Below are positions 50,515-61,417 of a stretch of DNA of 64,000 nt, piece after piece. Position 1 is the stretch's first letter; each line of letters starts with the position of its first letter. The DNA is taken from the NCBI GenBank assembly GCA_026393115.1, contig JAPLAU010000018.1:62001-126000 (forward strand), in the 5' to 3' direction. Origin of the DNA: Actinomycetota bacterium. GTDB taxonomy: Bacteria; Actinomycetota; Actinomycetes; S36-B12; CAIYMF01. A program made the position numbers and the translations under genes. The notes under the pieces were generated by a model, which saw nothing but the letters and a program-made list of their open reading frames with translations, did no database searches and was not told the origin of the DNA.

Positions 50515-51723
50515 CTAGCGAGACGTCAGTGCCAGCGCAGTGCCGAATGCGGTGAGCACCTCATCGCGAGACCACGGCGCCGGAGCCATTGTGATGAAGA
50601 AGTCGTCAAGCGCAGCATCGGTGAGCGTCTCGAGATCGGCATCAGTGACACCGAGGCTGCTCAGCACAGGGAAATCAAGTTCACGCAAAATACGAGTGAC
50701 GGCACGCACCGCGCGCGAACCGTCACCGCTGCCATCGTCGGGCTCGCCCAGCGCATCTGCTACTCGCTCAAGTTGCGCGGGCACGTGAACGCGCTCACGA
50801 TTGAGCGTCTCGGCCAACACGAGCCCGATGGTGAGTCCGTGAGGAACATGCTTCAGGCCACCGATTGCCTGACCCAGTGAGTGCTCGGCGGTGCAATCGG
50901 AAATGTTCATCGTGAGTCCGGCCATCATGCTGGCGCACGACATTTCCGAGCGGGCTGCGGTGTTGCTGCCGTCACGGTATGCGGACACCAACGACCGGCC
51001 CATCATGGCGATCGCCTCGAGGGCAATGGCGTCACCGATCGGAGTACGGCACTTGGCCACCATGCCAGCGATTGCCTGCGCGAGCGCGTCAACTCCGGTG
51101 TTGGCAGTCATCGAGGGCGGCATGCTGTAAGTCAGCCGGGGATCGACGAGCGCGTACTGCGCGCGAAGGTTGGCATTGGCAATGCCCGCCTTGCGACCGG
51201 CAGCGGGGTCGGAGATCACAGCACCACCCGAAACCTCAGAACCGGTGCCGGCGCTCGTGGGCAGCGCCACGAGTGGCATCGACGCAGTGGGGTAGGTGCG
51301 GTCGGATGCGAGGAATTCCGTAAAGGTGATTCCGCGCTCGCCGCACAATCGAGCTGCTTTCGCAGTGTCGATGACCGACCCGCCGCCGATAGCGACCACC
51401 GAGTCGCAATCGGCGGCAATCAGTGCGGCGACGGCGTCATTGACCATGTCGATGGTGGGTTCACCCGCCGGCTTTCCGAAACGAGTTGCCGTGATGCCGG
51501 CCGTGGCATCGAGTAGGGCCAGCAGCACCGCCACAGGAGCGTTGAACGTTTCAATACCTTCATCCAGCATCACGAAAGGACGACTCGAGCCTAATTCGGC
51601 CAGCACGGCTGGCAAGGTGTCGGCGACACCGTCACCAAAACGAATGCGCACCGGCAGATGGTTGCCAAAGGGAGCGATATCGACAGGGGCAGCGGGAGAG
51701 GAAGGACTGGGAGACGTCGTCAT
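50515..51723 (-). CDS. Iron-containing alcohol dehydrogenase
   Basis: 402 residues from ATG at 51723; the open frame beyond it runs into C-rich repeats. NAD-binding [29 protein letters not shown], metal region [14 protein letters not shown] and a His-rich [17 protein letters not shown]. Gln stands where many relatives have the second ligand His (DALAH), a variant known in the DALTQ subgroup. Unlike the gene at 6257 it keeps the Asp of GVDA, so it is an alcohol or hydroxy-acid dehydrogenase rather than maleylacetate reductase. Confidence 0.85.
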   Translation of the reverse strand: MTTSPSPSSPAAPVDIAPFGNHLPVRIRFGDGVADTLPAVLAELGSSRPFVMLDEGIETFNAPVAVLLALLDATAGITATRFGKPAGEPTIDMVNDAVAALIAADCDSVVAIGGGSVIDTAKAARLCGERGITFTEFLASDRTYPTASMPLVALPTSAGTGSEVSGGAVISDPAAGRKAGIANANLRAQYALVDPRLTYSMPPSMTANTGVDALAQAIAGMVAKCRTPIGDAIALEAIAMMGRSLVSAYRDGSNTAARSEMSCASMMAGLTMNISDCTAEHSLGQAIGGLKHVPHGLTIGLVLAETLNRERVHVPAQLERVADALGEPDDGSGDGSRAVRAVTRILRELDFPVLSSLGVTDADLETLTDAALDDFFITMAPAPWSRDEVLTAFGTALALTSR

Positions 51724-51735
51724 GCCCCCGACCCT

Positions 51736-51800
51736 ACTCCCGCCCCCACTCCCGCCCCCACTTTCCGCATGGGGGGACATTAAGCACGCATAGGCGCAGT
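51736..51800 (+). repeat. Decayed copy D of the dispersed repeat with tandem units
   Basis: Two copies of ACTCCCGCCCCC (51736-51759) lead into CGCATGGGGGGACATTAAGC and ACGCATAGGCGCA. The order, C-rich tandem units then CGCAT-GGGGG-...-AAGC-CGCA-TAG-CGC, follows copies B and C, but the core has several changes and lost bases. Confidence 0.5.
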
Positions 51801-51824
51801 TTTCTTACCCCAACAACCGCGATC

Positions 51825-52760
51825 TCAGTCAGATTTCGCCGACTCGAGGTACCACGCGTAGGTTTCGGAAATCCCCTGGCGCAGTCCGATCTGGGCCTGC
51901 CACCCCAGCGCCGATAGTCGCGACACATCGAGCAACTTGCGGGGAGTTCCATCGGGCTTGGTCGCATCCCACTGCACGTCGCCTTCGAAGCCCACCACTT
52001 CGGCGACGAGAGCGGCCAATTCGCGAATCGTCACATCCGATCCGCAGCCGACATTGATCGGCCCGACGTCGTCATACGTTCGCAGCAGGTGGTCGGTAGC
52101 CGCCGCCACATCGGCTGTGTGCAGGAATTCACGCCGAGGCGATCCCGAACCCCACAGCGTGACCGCGTCGCCGGAAACCTTCGCATCGTGGAACTTACGA
52201 ATCATTGCTGGAAGCACGTGCGAGCTGGTGAGATCGAAGTTGTCGCCCGGCCCGTACAGATTCGTGGGCATGGCTGAAATCCATCGACGCCCGAATTGCT
52301 GCCGATACGCGTTGATCGCGAGCACTCCGGAGATCTTGGCGATGGCGTACGCCTCATTGGTCGACTCAAGCGGGCCGGTCAGCAGTGAGTCTTCGCGAAT
52401 GGGTTGGGGTGCCAACTTCGGATAGATGCACGATGAGCCCAGGAAGAGCAATCGCTCAACTCCGGCCGCGTGCGACGCCTCAAAGACGTTGGTCTGAATG
52501 CGCAGATTGTCATTGAGAAAGTCAACGGGGTACGTGGAGTTGGCAAGAATGCCCCCCACCCGAGCAGCGGCCATCACCAACGTGGCTGGTCGTGCCGAGC
52601 CAATGGCATCGAACGCCGCATTGCGATCTCGCAGATCAACCGCGGAACTCGAATGGCCGATCAGGTCGGTGCGTCCGTGCGCGAGGAAGTGCCGCCAGAC
52701 CGCCGACCCCACAAGGCCGCGATGTCCTGCGATGTAGACCGGACCTTCGATGTCGATCAC
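51825..52760 (-). CDS. fcl: GDP-L-fucose synthase
   Basis: 311 residues from a GTG at 52760 with GGAGGG just before it; a GTG at 52772 is possible. Extended SDR: VYIAGHRGLVGSAVWRHF, AAARVGGILANSTYP, SSCIYPKLAPQPI, and catalytic Tyr-x-x-x-Lys in NEAYAIAKISG. NLYGPGDNFD and GSGSPRREFLH are typical of WcaG/Fcl. It makes GDP-L-fucose from the GDP-4-keto-6-deoxymannose formed by Gmd, which is encoded divergently 66 bases away. The product would feed the polysaccharide locus. Confidence 0.93.
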   Translation of the reverse strand: MIDIEGPVYIAGHRGLVGSAVWRHFLAHGRTDLIGHSSSAVDLRDRNAAFDAIGSARPATLVMAAARVGGILANSTYPVDFLNDNLRIQTNVFEASHAAGVERLLFLGSSCIYPKLAPQPIREDSLLTGPLESTNEAYAIAKISGVLAINAYRQQFGRRWISAMPTNLYGPGDNFDLTSSHVLPAMIRKFHDAKVSGDAVTLWGSGSPRREFLHTADVAAATDHLLRTYDDVGPINVGCGSDVTIRELAALVAEVVGFEGDVQWDATKPDGTPRKLLDVSRLSALGWQAQIGLRQGISETYAWYLESAKSD

Positions 52761-52826
52761 GACACCCTCCACAACTTCGCTAGTGTCGCCAGCATAGGCT
52801 CATAAATACCACTGAATCAGGGGGAC

Positions 52827-54305
<1,479 letters not shown>

Positions 54306-54353
54306 CGGATGACAGTGGTGGTCCCGCGGCATTTCTGACCTATCGTGGAAGGC

Positions 54354-56666
54354 ATGACGGTGTGGGGGCGTGGGCTCGCTATGGCCAGCGCGATCACCCT
54401 CTCGGCAACGTTGCTGCCGACAGCCGCCTGGGCATTACCCGCAGCCGAAGCACCACCACTGACTCAACCTGCAGGGGTTGGTAACCTCCGCGTCACGACA
54501 CCGGGGCACGTGCGCACCTTCATCGGTATGGCGCGCTCAACCACCGGTAGTTGGATCACCACCTCTCCCCGCGGCATGCCCGAGCAGGCCACCACGATCG
54601 TCGTACCTGGGACCGGAACTCCCGTGTGGGGTGACTGGGATGGTGACGGCATTGCCACTCCCGGCCGTTACCAAGGCGGTGGGTGGACCGAGGCAACTCA
54701 ACGTGTCGGCACGGCAACTCTGACAGTCGGCAAGAACTACGGTGGCGTTCGTGGCGACCTACCCATCACCGGCGACTGGGATGGTGACGGACGCACCGAC
54801 CGGGGTGTCTATCGAGCGGGGGTCTTCCATTGGAGTTTGACCCACGGAGGTATCGCGGTATTCCCCTTCGGCCAAGACGGAGACCAACCGATCGTCGGTG
54901 ACTGGAACGGCGATGGTCACACTGATGTCGGCGTTGTGCGTGGCAGTCTCTGGCTGTTGCGGCTGGCCGTAGCAAGTCCCCTTCCACCCGGACTCACCTC
55001 CGACGCCACCAATACGACAAACGGGCTCGTTCGCACCCTGAGTTTCAATTATGGAACGTCGACCGACACCCCCGTCGTTGGCGATTGGGATGGCGACGGG
55101 GTCTTCACGCCAGGCCTCGTTCGCGACGCTAGGTCGTGGTACTTGGTGCGCACGTGGGCGACCCTTGCCACGCCCGACATCACAACGCGCACCATTCCAC
55201 CGGGCTTCGTGCCCCTGCCCGTGCCGTCACCCACTGACTACATGCGCGGTCGATGTCCCACTGCGAGCCCAACTCTCGTGCTCCAGCAGGCGCCACTGGC
55301 AGCCCTGGTGGTTCCGCCAGCGGCACTCATCGCACCGGTCATCAGCAGTACCGGCCCGAACGCCAATGGCTGGGCACTTCTACGCGATTCGCTACGCGAT
55401 GAAGCGCGCTACCTCGTGCGCAGCGACCTCACCACACGACTGCAGGTGCATCGAAATCGCAGTTACATCGACGTGCTGTCAACCGACCGACGAACGCAGG
55501 AATACGCGGTACGGCGATTGGGAAACGCGGCCTACGCCGTATCGTTGGCGCGCTCAACCGGAGCCTTCACCACACCCAACGACCCACTCGATGCAACTCC
55601 CGAAGCGCCGTTGGTCGACCCTGCCGTCGCCGATGCCTATGTCGACTGGTTGGTGCGTAGCGTCGCCTGCCAGCACGTGACCACATCACCAGGCGGATGG
55701 GGCCGCAACTGGCAGTCGGCCCTCTGGACGTACGTGACAGCCACGGCCGCTTGGTACGCCTGGGCTCGCACTCCCGCACAGGTTCGCGGATACATCGCGG
55801 CGATGGTGGCCGACGAAGCAGACACTGTTGCTGCCCGCCCCCTCGCCTATTGGCGCGACCGCTCTGGTGCCTTCACTGGCAGCCCCGGCAACACACGTGC
55901 CGAAGATGTTTCGTGGGACGCAATGATCGTTGCCCTCGCGGCCTCGATGATGCCCTCTCACCCCCACGCGACTGTGTGGCGCACTGCCTTGGTGCAACAC
56001 AGTGTCGCGTCGTTCGCGAGCCCCGCTGATCTCCAGTCGCTCACCGCAGTCAACGGCATCGTGCCGGCCCGCTTCCTTCAAGGAACGAATGCCAACGATG
56101 ACGGCACAGTGGTCAACCATGGCACCCTCAATCCCGACTACATGGCAGCAGTCGCACAGAACTGGATCAGCGGATTCACTCTCAGGGCAGCGCTCCAGCC
56201 GGTTCCGATCGCGACACTGTACAACGGTGCTCGCGTCTACAAGGCGCTTCGTGCAGTGAGTTTTCCGACCGCGGCATGGCCGAATGCCACTGCCCCCGGT
56301 GGCACGATTTACCAATCGAACGGATCCATCTACTTCCCCGGAACGGTGAGTTGGGGCCGCGAACGCAGAGGAATCTGGACGTCGACCGATGCCCTAGCTC
56401 GACTGACTCATGTCGATGCCGATCCGACCATTGCATTGAACGCCGGAAACTACCTCTGGTTGCACGCACGAGATCAGCGACTCTTGCAAGCGCGTTTCCT
56501 GGATGGCCACAGTTACACCGAGGCAAGTTTAGAAGACATCTATCCCGGTGGCCGCGAGGAGTACAACGCCCAGCAACTTGCAGCCGGGTATTGGGCGCGT
56601 GCGGTCAATGACTCGATTCCGCTGCGGCGCGATGTGCGCGCGTATAGCCAAGCCCCACCGTTGTAG
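54354..56666 (+). CDS. Large secreted protein with four FG-GAP-like repeats and a helical C-terminal domain
   Basis: 770 residues from ATG at 54354 (GGAAGG just upstream). Signal peptide (GLAMASAITLSATLLPTAAWA). Between about 75 and 270 there are four repeats with a calcium-type loop: GDWDGDGIATPG, GDWDGDGRTDRG, GDWNGDGHTDVG and GDWDGDGVFTPG, likely a small beta-propeller part. The remaining 450 residues are mainly helical with many Trp and Tyr (WGRNWQSALWTYVTATAAWYAW, EDVSWDAMIVALAASMM), like the toroid of polysaccharide lyases or unsaturated-glycan hydrolases, but I see no certain active site. A glycan-binding or glycan-cutting exported protein is likely. Confidence 0.75.
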   Translation: MTVWGRGLAMASAITLSATLLPTAAWALPAAEAPPLTQPAGVGNLRVTTPGHVRTFIGMARSTTGSWITTSPRGMPEQATTIVVPGTGTPVWGDWDGDGIATPGRYQGGGWTEATQRVGTATLTVGKNYGGVRGDLPITGDWDGDGRTDRGVYRAGVFHWSLTHGGIAVFPFGQDGDQPIVGDWNGDGHTDVGVVRGSLWLLRLAVASPLPPGLTSDATNTTNGLVRTLSFNYGTSTDTPVVGDWDGDGVFTPGLVRDARSWYLVRTWATLATPDITTRTIPPGFVPLPVPSPTDYMRGRCPTASPTLVLQQAPLAALVVPPAALIAPVISSTGPNANGWALLRDSLRDEARYLVRSDLTTRLQVHRNRSYIDVLSTDRRTQEYAVRRLGNAAYAVSLARSTGAFTTPNDPLDATPEAPLVDPAVADAYVDWLVRSVACQHVTTSPGGWGRNWQSALWTYVTATAAWYAWARTPAQVRGYIAAMVADEADTVAARPLAYWRDRSGAFTGSPGNTRAEDVSWDAMIVALAASMMPSHPHATVWRTALVQHSVASFASPADLQSLTAVNGIVPARFLQGTNANDDGTVVNHGTLNPDYMAAVAQNWISGFTLRAALQPVPIATLYNGARVYKALRAVSFPTAAWPNATAPGGTIYQSNGSIYFPGTVSWGRERRGIWTSTDALARLTHVDADPTIALNAGNYLWLHARDQRLLQARFLDGHSYTEASLEDIYPGGREEYNAQQLAAGYWARAVNDSIPLRRDVRAYSQAPPL

Positions 56667-56673
56667 CGCGTAA

Positions 56674-58134
56674 CTAACTCGACAGGCGCTTACGTCGACG
56701 CAAGCGGGGATCGAGGAGGGCATCGCTCCACGCTGCAATCATCGCTCGAGCCGGAATCAGCGCACACGCGGCAACGATCAGCGCAATCACCGGCGCCAGC
56801 ACGGGCCAGCCGAGCCACGCGACCAGCCACGTCACGAGGCCAGCCACTATCAGCCCGAGGGCAACCGGCACGACGCCAACCAAGAAGGAGACCCGTGCGC
56901 GCTTCTCGTCGGGCACGACCGCCAGAGCAGCGTGCCGAGCGACTTCAGAAATGCTCCAGCGCGGAAGCAACCAGGCAATGATGCCGATCATCAGCAGCGG
57001 CACGAACTGCCCCGCCAGCAGTCCGACCATGATGAGCAGGGCCCCAACGATCGCCGCCACCGGCAGTACGGCGAGGGAGCCGGGGATATTGAGGCGTTCG
57101 ACAATGCGCGTCATATAGAACTTCTGCAAGAGCGCGCAGAGTACGTAGACGATGACGGCAGTTCCTCCGTAGAGCATTTGAAGTTTGGCCTCATCACCGA
57201 GAATGCGATCGCCTGACGTCAAGAACGATGCTTCGAGGGTGAGTCCGGCCGCGAAAACGAGGATGGAGGCGATCAACAGGGCGTGGAAGGCTTTGATACC
57301 GCCGACGAACTCCCAGGTTGATTTCATCGACGTGCGCAGACTTTCATCTCGCCCATGTCCACGGCTGATGACCCGTCCGGTGAGTGCCCGAGGAAGCAGA
57401 ATTGGTATAAGCACCAGAATGACCGGGCAGATGATGAGCACCGACCAGAGCGGAAGTTGCAACGGTACGAAGAAAAGAGGTGCGATCGCGGCGAGTGCGA
57501 GGCCGGAGATCTCTCCGCCGTACTGCCACGACGTAATCCAGGGGTAGACCCTGCGACCCTCGCCAGCGTTAAACAGGTCACCGACGATCGCCCAGATGAT
57601 GAAAGGAAGGAGGAAGAGCAACTGGTCTGAAAGCAACACGATGAGTCCGTTGCCCCAAAGCGTTGTCGGCTGGTAAGCAGTGAGCACCAACGCGAGGACA
57701 AACAACACGACGTAGATAATCGTGATACGCACGAGCGCATTGTCGCGGCGGATTCGGTCGATCCACGTCATCTGCAAAATGGCCGAAAAGATCAGAGCAA
57801 ATCCGCCGAGGATGAAGATGATCACCAGCGCCGTCGGACCGAGCAGCGAAACGAGTCGGGCCGATGCGACGATTTCAGTCAAACACCCGACGAAGAAAGT
57901 GGCGGTCAGCGCCCACGCCATCGGACGACCGCGCAATCGAAGCGCCTGCATCGCCGAAAGACTGCCGGCATCTTCCAGCCGCGAGCCGAGGGCTGCAATG
58001 GGTTCGGGCACGATGCCGTCTGCCGCTGTGTCGGGGATCGGCAGCGACTTCTGGGGTTTGCGGGCCGTGACGAACGCCCACGGGTCGTCGTCGCCCGCGG
58101 GTGAGTCAGGTGATGGTGGGTTGATCTCCCGCAT
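56674..58134 (-). CDS. NTT/MFS-like membrane transporter (Npt1/Npt2-like)
   Basis: 486 residues from ATG at 58134. A soluble N-terminus of about 65 residues is followed by about twelve membrane helices. The segment LPFIIWAIVGDLFNAGEGRRVYPWITSWQYGGEISGLALAA recalls nucleotide transporters (ADP/ATP translocase type) and their bacterial MFS-like relatives. The substrate is unknown, and free nucleotides are only one option. It starts five bases after the GNAT gene and converges with the secreted protein gene. Confidence 0.68.
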   Translation of the reverse strand: MREINPPSPDSPAGDDDPWAFVTARKPQKSLPIPDTAADGIVPEPIAALGSRLEDAGSLSAMQALRLRGRPMAWALTATFFVGCLTEIVASARLVSLLGPTALVIIFILGGFALIFSAILQMTWIDRIRRDNALVRITIIYVVLFVLALVLTAYQPTTLWGNGLIVLLSDQLLFLLPFIIWAIVGDLFNAGEGRRVYPWITSWQYGGEISGLALAAIAPLFFVPLQLPLWSVLIICPVILVLIPILLPRALTGRVISRGHGRDESLRTSMKSTWEFVGGIKAFHALLIASILVFAAGLTLEASFLTSGDRILGDEAKLQMLYGGTAVIVYVLCALLQKFYMTRIVERLNIPGSLAVLPVAAIVGALLIMVGLLAGQFVPLLMIGIIAWLLPRWSISEVARHAALAVVPDEKRARVSFLVGVVPVALGLIVAGLVTWLVAWLGWPVLAPVIALIVAACALIPARAMIAAWSDALLDPRLRRRKRLSS

Positions 58135-58139
58135 AATTC

Positions 58140-58805
58140 TTACCCCTGAGTCGATGAATAACCGGGCGGTTGGGTGCACCGAACCACGGTGGGATTGTCC
58201 GAAGGCAAATTGTAGTGATCAAGCAGGAAAGCTTCGGCACCGGCCACTGCGACCGCGGAGACATCTAGTGGAATGTCGGGCAGGTGATGCGCCATGAGTG
58301 TGAGTTCGTTGAAATTGAATGTTGGCTCGCCAAACGACGACCACGCTGCACCATGAAGGGGCTCGGCGTAGTCGACAGGGAGATCGACAAAACCCCACTT
58401 GGTCAAGATCGGCTTAACAGCGTGGGCGACCTCCCCCACGTAGGCAAGGATCTCGACTCCGTGCCCGATCGCATCCGCAGCCACCACGTCAATCGCATGA
58501 TCCTCGAGCAACTTACCGAGACCGCGCCCGCGGAATTCATTTTCGACGGCCATGTAGAAGCCGACCCCCACACGTCGCCGCAAGTTAGTAGCAAACATGA
58601 TGTACCCGGCGGGGACGTCATCGATGAAGAGCAGTGTTTGATGGTTGACGATTCCGTTCCTCAATTGAGGCAGCCGGGCGTTCTCTTCAATGATGTCGAT
58701 GACGTAGTCATACTCGCTGTACCACCGGTTGTGCATGTCAATCAGAATCGCCAGGGCCTCAGGCTCCGGACCCACAGTCAGGTCGGCCAGCCGATTCTCA
58801 CTCAT
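58140..58805 (-). CDS. GNAT-family N-acetyltransferase
   Basis: 221 residues. Acetyl-CoA loop in ENEFRGRGLGKLLEDHAI (motif A, Arg/Gln-x-x-Gly-x-Gly/Ala type), preceded by AGYIMFATNLRRRVGVGFYMAV and followed by VKPILTKWGFVDLP. The last 50 residues (VAVAGAEAFLLDHYNLPSDNPTV) extend beyond the GNAT core. It lies between the HAMP sensor and the transporter in one operon, so a regulatory acetylation is conceivable; the acceptor is unknown. Confidence 0.85.
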   Translation of the reverse strand: MSENRLADLTVGPEPEALAILIDMHNRWYSEYDYVIDIIEENARLPQLRNGIVNHQTLLFIDDVPAGYIMFATNLRRRVGVGFYMAVENEFRGRGLGKLLEDHAIDVVAADAIGHGVEILAYVGEVAHAVKPILTKWGFVDLPVDYAEPLHGAAWSSFGEPTFNFNELTLMAHHLPDIPLDVSAVAVAGAEAFLLDHYNLPSDNPTVVRCTQPPGYSSTQG

Positions 58806-58858
58806 CAGGACAACTTCATCTCACTCGCGCACCATGGGGATTTGGTGACGTCCACGAC

Positions 58859-60025
58859 TCACTCAACCGGAGTGGGTGAAGCGTCGTCGATATGGTCCAT
58901 CTCGTCCATTCGCTTGCGCATGCTATCGGCCTTCGCAGTGATGGCCGAGAAGAAGTCGGAGTCGGTGATTTCGTTGACCGACTGCTCACGTTTCTTCGCA
59001 TCGATCTCGATCGTCAGCCGCTTGACCTGAGTCTTGAGGTGCTTCTCTCGGGCTCGAACCTTGTCGACCATCACCTCGAAGGACTGCGAGAGAACGACCA
59101 TCTCATCCGGAACACGAGTCTTGGTGACCTTGGAGAGGTCAACATCGTAATCTCCGGCAGCGATGAGTGTCGTGGCCGCCGTCAGACGCTTGAGCGGTCG
59201 GGTCAAGAGGGTCGACACCAAGACGACCAAGCCGAGCAGGAGAATGTAGCCAACGAAGAGGACGGGCAAAATGTTGCGCAAGGCAGCGTTACGAACCTCG
59301 TCTACATAACTGGTGTAGTAGTCGACACCGATCGCCATGGCAGTACCATCGGCGGATTTCAGCGGTGCGTAGGTCGAGATGTAGGTGCCGGTCGAGTCGG
59401 TGTAAGACGGCTGGTTGGTGACTGCCGTAAGACCCTCGAGCATGTAGTCGTACGTTGACTTGGCGGCTCCGGGCTCTGAGGGTCCTCCGACTGTGTCGGC
59501 AACGGGTCCGCGCCATGGGTTGGCGAACGAAGGCCTAGGGTCCCACACGACTCCTGGATTCGTCATCCAGTACAACTTGCCGTCAGCGGCATCCTTGAAG
59601 TACGTGTAGGGGCGCGCACCGGAGGGGTCCACCAACGTGGAGCCCTCGAGTCCCCCAGTCGGAAGTGGCCCACCTGTCACAGCGAAGATGACATTAAGCG
59701 CCTTGGACTGACTCAGATACAAAGGATCCTTGGTGAGCACGTCGAAATCATTGCTGGGCTTGGGGATTGTGGCCAACAGCCGCTCTAGTCCCACGGTATC
59801 GAGCGTTTCGGCAGCCCCCTGGGCCGTCTGTTGAAGTTCGGCCACGAGCCGAGTCTGGGCCTGTTCGGTGACGAATCGGACCACGAAAAGCGCCAAAAGG
59901 CCGAAAATGATCGTGAAGGCGACTGCGAAGGCCGCGAGCATCTTGCCGCGCATTCCGAATCGAACCCGAGTGACAGTTGGCTCATCGTCGCTAGTAGCAG
60001 ACGCCGGAGTGGTGGCAGTCGACAT
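58859..60025 (-). CDS. HAMP-domain membrane sensor without output domain
   Basis: 388 residues from ATG at 60025 after AAGGGA. Membrane helix 29-51, an outside domain of about 200 residues with Cache-like pattern (STLVDPSGARPYTYFKDAADGKLYW, TYISTYAPLKSADGTAMAIGVDYY), helix 252-274, HAMP 275-327 (TRPLKRLTAATTLIAAGDYDVD) and a coiled coil to about 350. No kinase, cyclase, GGDEF or methyl-accepting part follows; the C-terminus is short and acidic. It must signal through partner proteins. It leads an operon with GNAT and transporter genes. Confidence 0.82.
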   Translation of the reverse strand: MSTATTPASATSDDEPTVTRVRFGMRGKMLAAFAVAFTIIFGLLALFVVRFVTEQAQTRLVAELQQTAQGAAETLDTVGLERLLATIPKPSNDFDVLTKDPLYLSQSKALNVIFAVTGGPLPTGGLEGSTLVDPSGARPYTYFKDAADGKLYWMTNPGVVWDPRPSFANPWRGPVADTVGGPSEPGAAKSTYDYMLEGLTAVTNQPSYTDSTGTYISTYAPLKSADGTAMAIGVDYYTSYVDEVRNAALRNILPVLFVGYILLLGLVVLVSTLLTRPLKRLTAATTLIAAGDYDVDLSKVTKTRVPDEMVVLSQSFEVMVDKVRAREKHLKTQVKRLTIEIDAKKREQSVNEITDSDFFSAITAKADSMRKRMDEMDHIDDASPTPVE

Positions 60026-60549
60026 GATGTTGAGTAGTCCCTTCAAAGCCGGAAAACACGGGCACAAGGCCACCGACTGGGTGTACTCGGCTGGCGCACA
60101 AAACCCTTACGGCCGAAACGATAGCATCGTCGTTCGGCGTCCTCAGCCCAATGTCCCGGCGGCCTCCCACAACGACAGCGCCCAACTCGGTGCCCGGTGA
60201 CCTAGTGGGCCTGCGACCGTTTTTTGCGAACTCACAGGTTGCGCGAGGCTTGCGAAGTTCCCCCGTTAACAGCAGGGCGATGCCAAGCAGAGTAATCCAC
60301 ATGCGGAGGTGCCGAAGACGGCAATTCGGTCGGTGAGTTCGATCGGAGAGACAAATCGGGCTTCATACTGATTGTCGACTCTCTTTGAGGCACATCCCGC
60401 TCTTGGCAAACCCCTGCGGCGAAGTGCGTCGCGACTTCGCGGTCGAGACTGCTACTGGGCAAGTAGGAGGGCGCATTGTCAGCCCGACCAGTAGGCGACA
60501 CAATGGTTCTCCTGACACTCAGACCATCACGAGAACCCGAGGTAGTTGA
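60026..60549. promoter_or_regulatory. 524-base divergent control region with three inverted repeats
   Basis: No credible gene. Three palindromes stand out: GCCGAA-ACGAT-AGC-ATCGT-CG-TTCGGC at 60112-60138; GCGAAGT-N8-ACTTCGC at 60419-60440; and GGTTCTC-N19-GAGAACC at 60505-60537, which ends just before the GAGG ribosome site of the MinD-like gene. The last could fold in the 5' leader. None resembles a parS site. Confidence 0.6.
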
Positions 60550-61317
60550 ATGACCACCGTTATCTCCGTCCATTCATTCCGTGGTGGAACAGGGAAGAGC
60601 AACACCTCGGCGAACCTCGCTGGCCAATTGGCCGCGGCGGGAAACCGGGTCGCCATCATCGATACCGATGTCCAGAGCCCGGGCGTTCACGTTCTTTTTG
60701 GCTTTGAGGAAGCTCTCGAGCCCAATCTCAACGACTATCTCTGGGGCAAGACATCAATCGCAGCGGCGGCGCACGACGTCACCGCTCGGGTGTCTGAGAG
60801 CGTTCCGGTGGCCGAAGGCGGGCAGTTGTTCCTCGTGCCTTCGAGCGTCAAGGCCAGCGACATCGCACGCGTATTGCGCGAGGGATACGACGTCGGCACG
60901 CTCAACGACGGCTTTCGCGATCTCGCCAAGGACCTCACACTCGATTACCTGATCATCGACACGCACCCCGGTCTCAACGAAGAGACGCTGCTGTCCATCA
61001 CGATCAGCGACATCTTGTTGCTGATCCTGCGCCCCGACCGTCAGGACTTCCAAGGAACGGCCGTCACCGTTGACGTCGCTCGTCGCCTCGACGTTCCGAG
61101 CCTGCTGCTGGTGCTCAACATGGTGCCCGCGGGAATCGACCTCGACGATCTGCGCTCGCAGATGGATGCCGCATACGGTGCCGAGACTGCAGCAATTCTG
61201 CCGCTGGCCGAGGACGTCGTGCGCAACGCCTCGGGCGGAATGTTCTCGCTACTTGAGCCCGACCACCCCTGGTCGCAGGGAATCCGCCAGATTGCCGAGC
61301 GCGTCACCTCCGCCTAA
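60550..61317 (+). CDS. MinD/ParA-family P-loop ATPase
   Basis: 255 residues. Deviant Walker A FRGGTGKSN (10-18); the signature lysine of the KGGxGKT motif is replaced by Arg11, as in a separate group of MinD-like proteins. AIIDTDVQSPGVHVLFGF (Walker A') and YLIIDTHPGLNEETLL (Walker B) follow. ParA/MinD proteins position cargo by ATP-dependent dimer formation. No parB or minC/E is near; the divergent HAMP-GNAT-transporter operon is the likely partner set. C-rich tandem repeats and repeat core C follow the stop. Confidence 0.87.
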   Translation: MTTVISVHSFRGGTGKSNTSANLAGQLAAAGNRVAIIDTDVQSPGVHVLFGFEEALEPNLNDYLWGKTSIAAAAHDVTARVSESVPVAEGGQLFLVPSSVKASDIARVLREGYDVGTLNDGFRDLAKDLTLDYLIIDTHPGLNEETLLSITISDILLLILRPDRQDFQGTAVTVDVARRLDVPSLLLVLNMVPAGIDLDDLRSQMDAAYGAETAAILPLAEDVVRNASGGMFSLLEPDHPWSQGIRQIAERVTSA

Positions 61318-61322
61318 CTCCA

Positions 61323-61362
61323 CCCACCAACGCACCACCCACCAACGCACCGCCCACCAACG
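61323..61362 (+). repeat. Tandem array of a 15-base unit
   Basis: Three copies of CCCACCAACGCACCA-type units start at 61323, 61338 and 61353, the third running into repeat core C (CAACGCATCGGGG). Confidence 0.85.
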
Positions 61363-61407
61363 CATCGGGGGCACCCAAGCGCGCACCTAGCGCGCCTGAG
61401 TGCCCCA
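61363..61407 (+). repeat. Dispersed repeat, copy C
   Basis: CATCGGGGGCACCCAAGCGC, GCACCTAGCGCG, then CCTGAGTGCCCCA. Best inverted repeat of the family: GGGGCAC pairs with GTGCCCC and GCGCG with CGCGC around a CACCTAG loop. It lies between convergent genes, eleven bases from the lipoprotein stop. Confidence 0.82.
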
Positions 61408-61417
61408 GCGTTGTGTA

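Noticed and set aside
50515-51723. Second maleylacetate reductase
   Set aside because: The Asp of GVDA is kept and the GMNA-x-AH pattern is absent, so an alcohol or hydroxy-acid dehydrogenase is more likely.
59991-60302. 103-residue minus-strand frame in the divergent region
   Set aside because: It overlaps the start of the HAMP gene, has a Pro/Arg-rich sequence with no motif, and covers palindromes better explained as control DNA.
60550-61317. Chromosomal parA with parS sites
   Set aside because: No parB follows, no palindrome resembles the known parS consensus, and the Walker motif belongs to a different MinD-like group.
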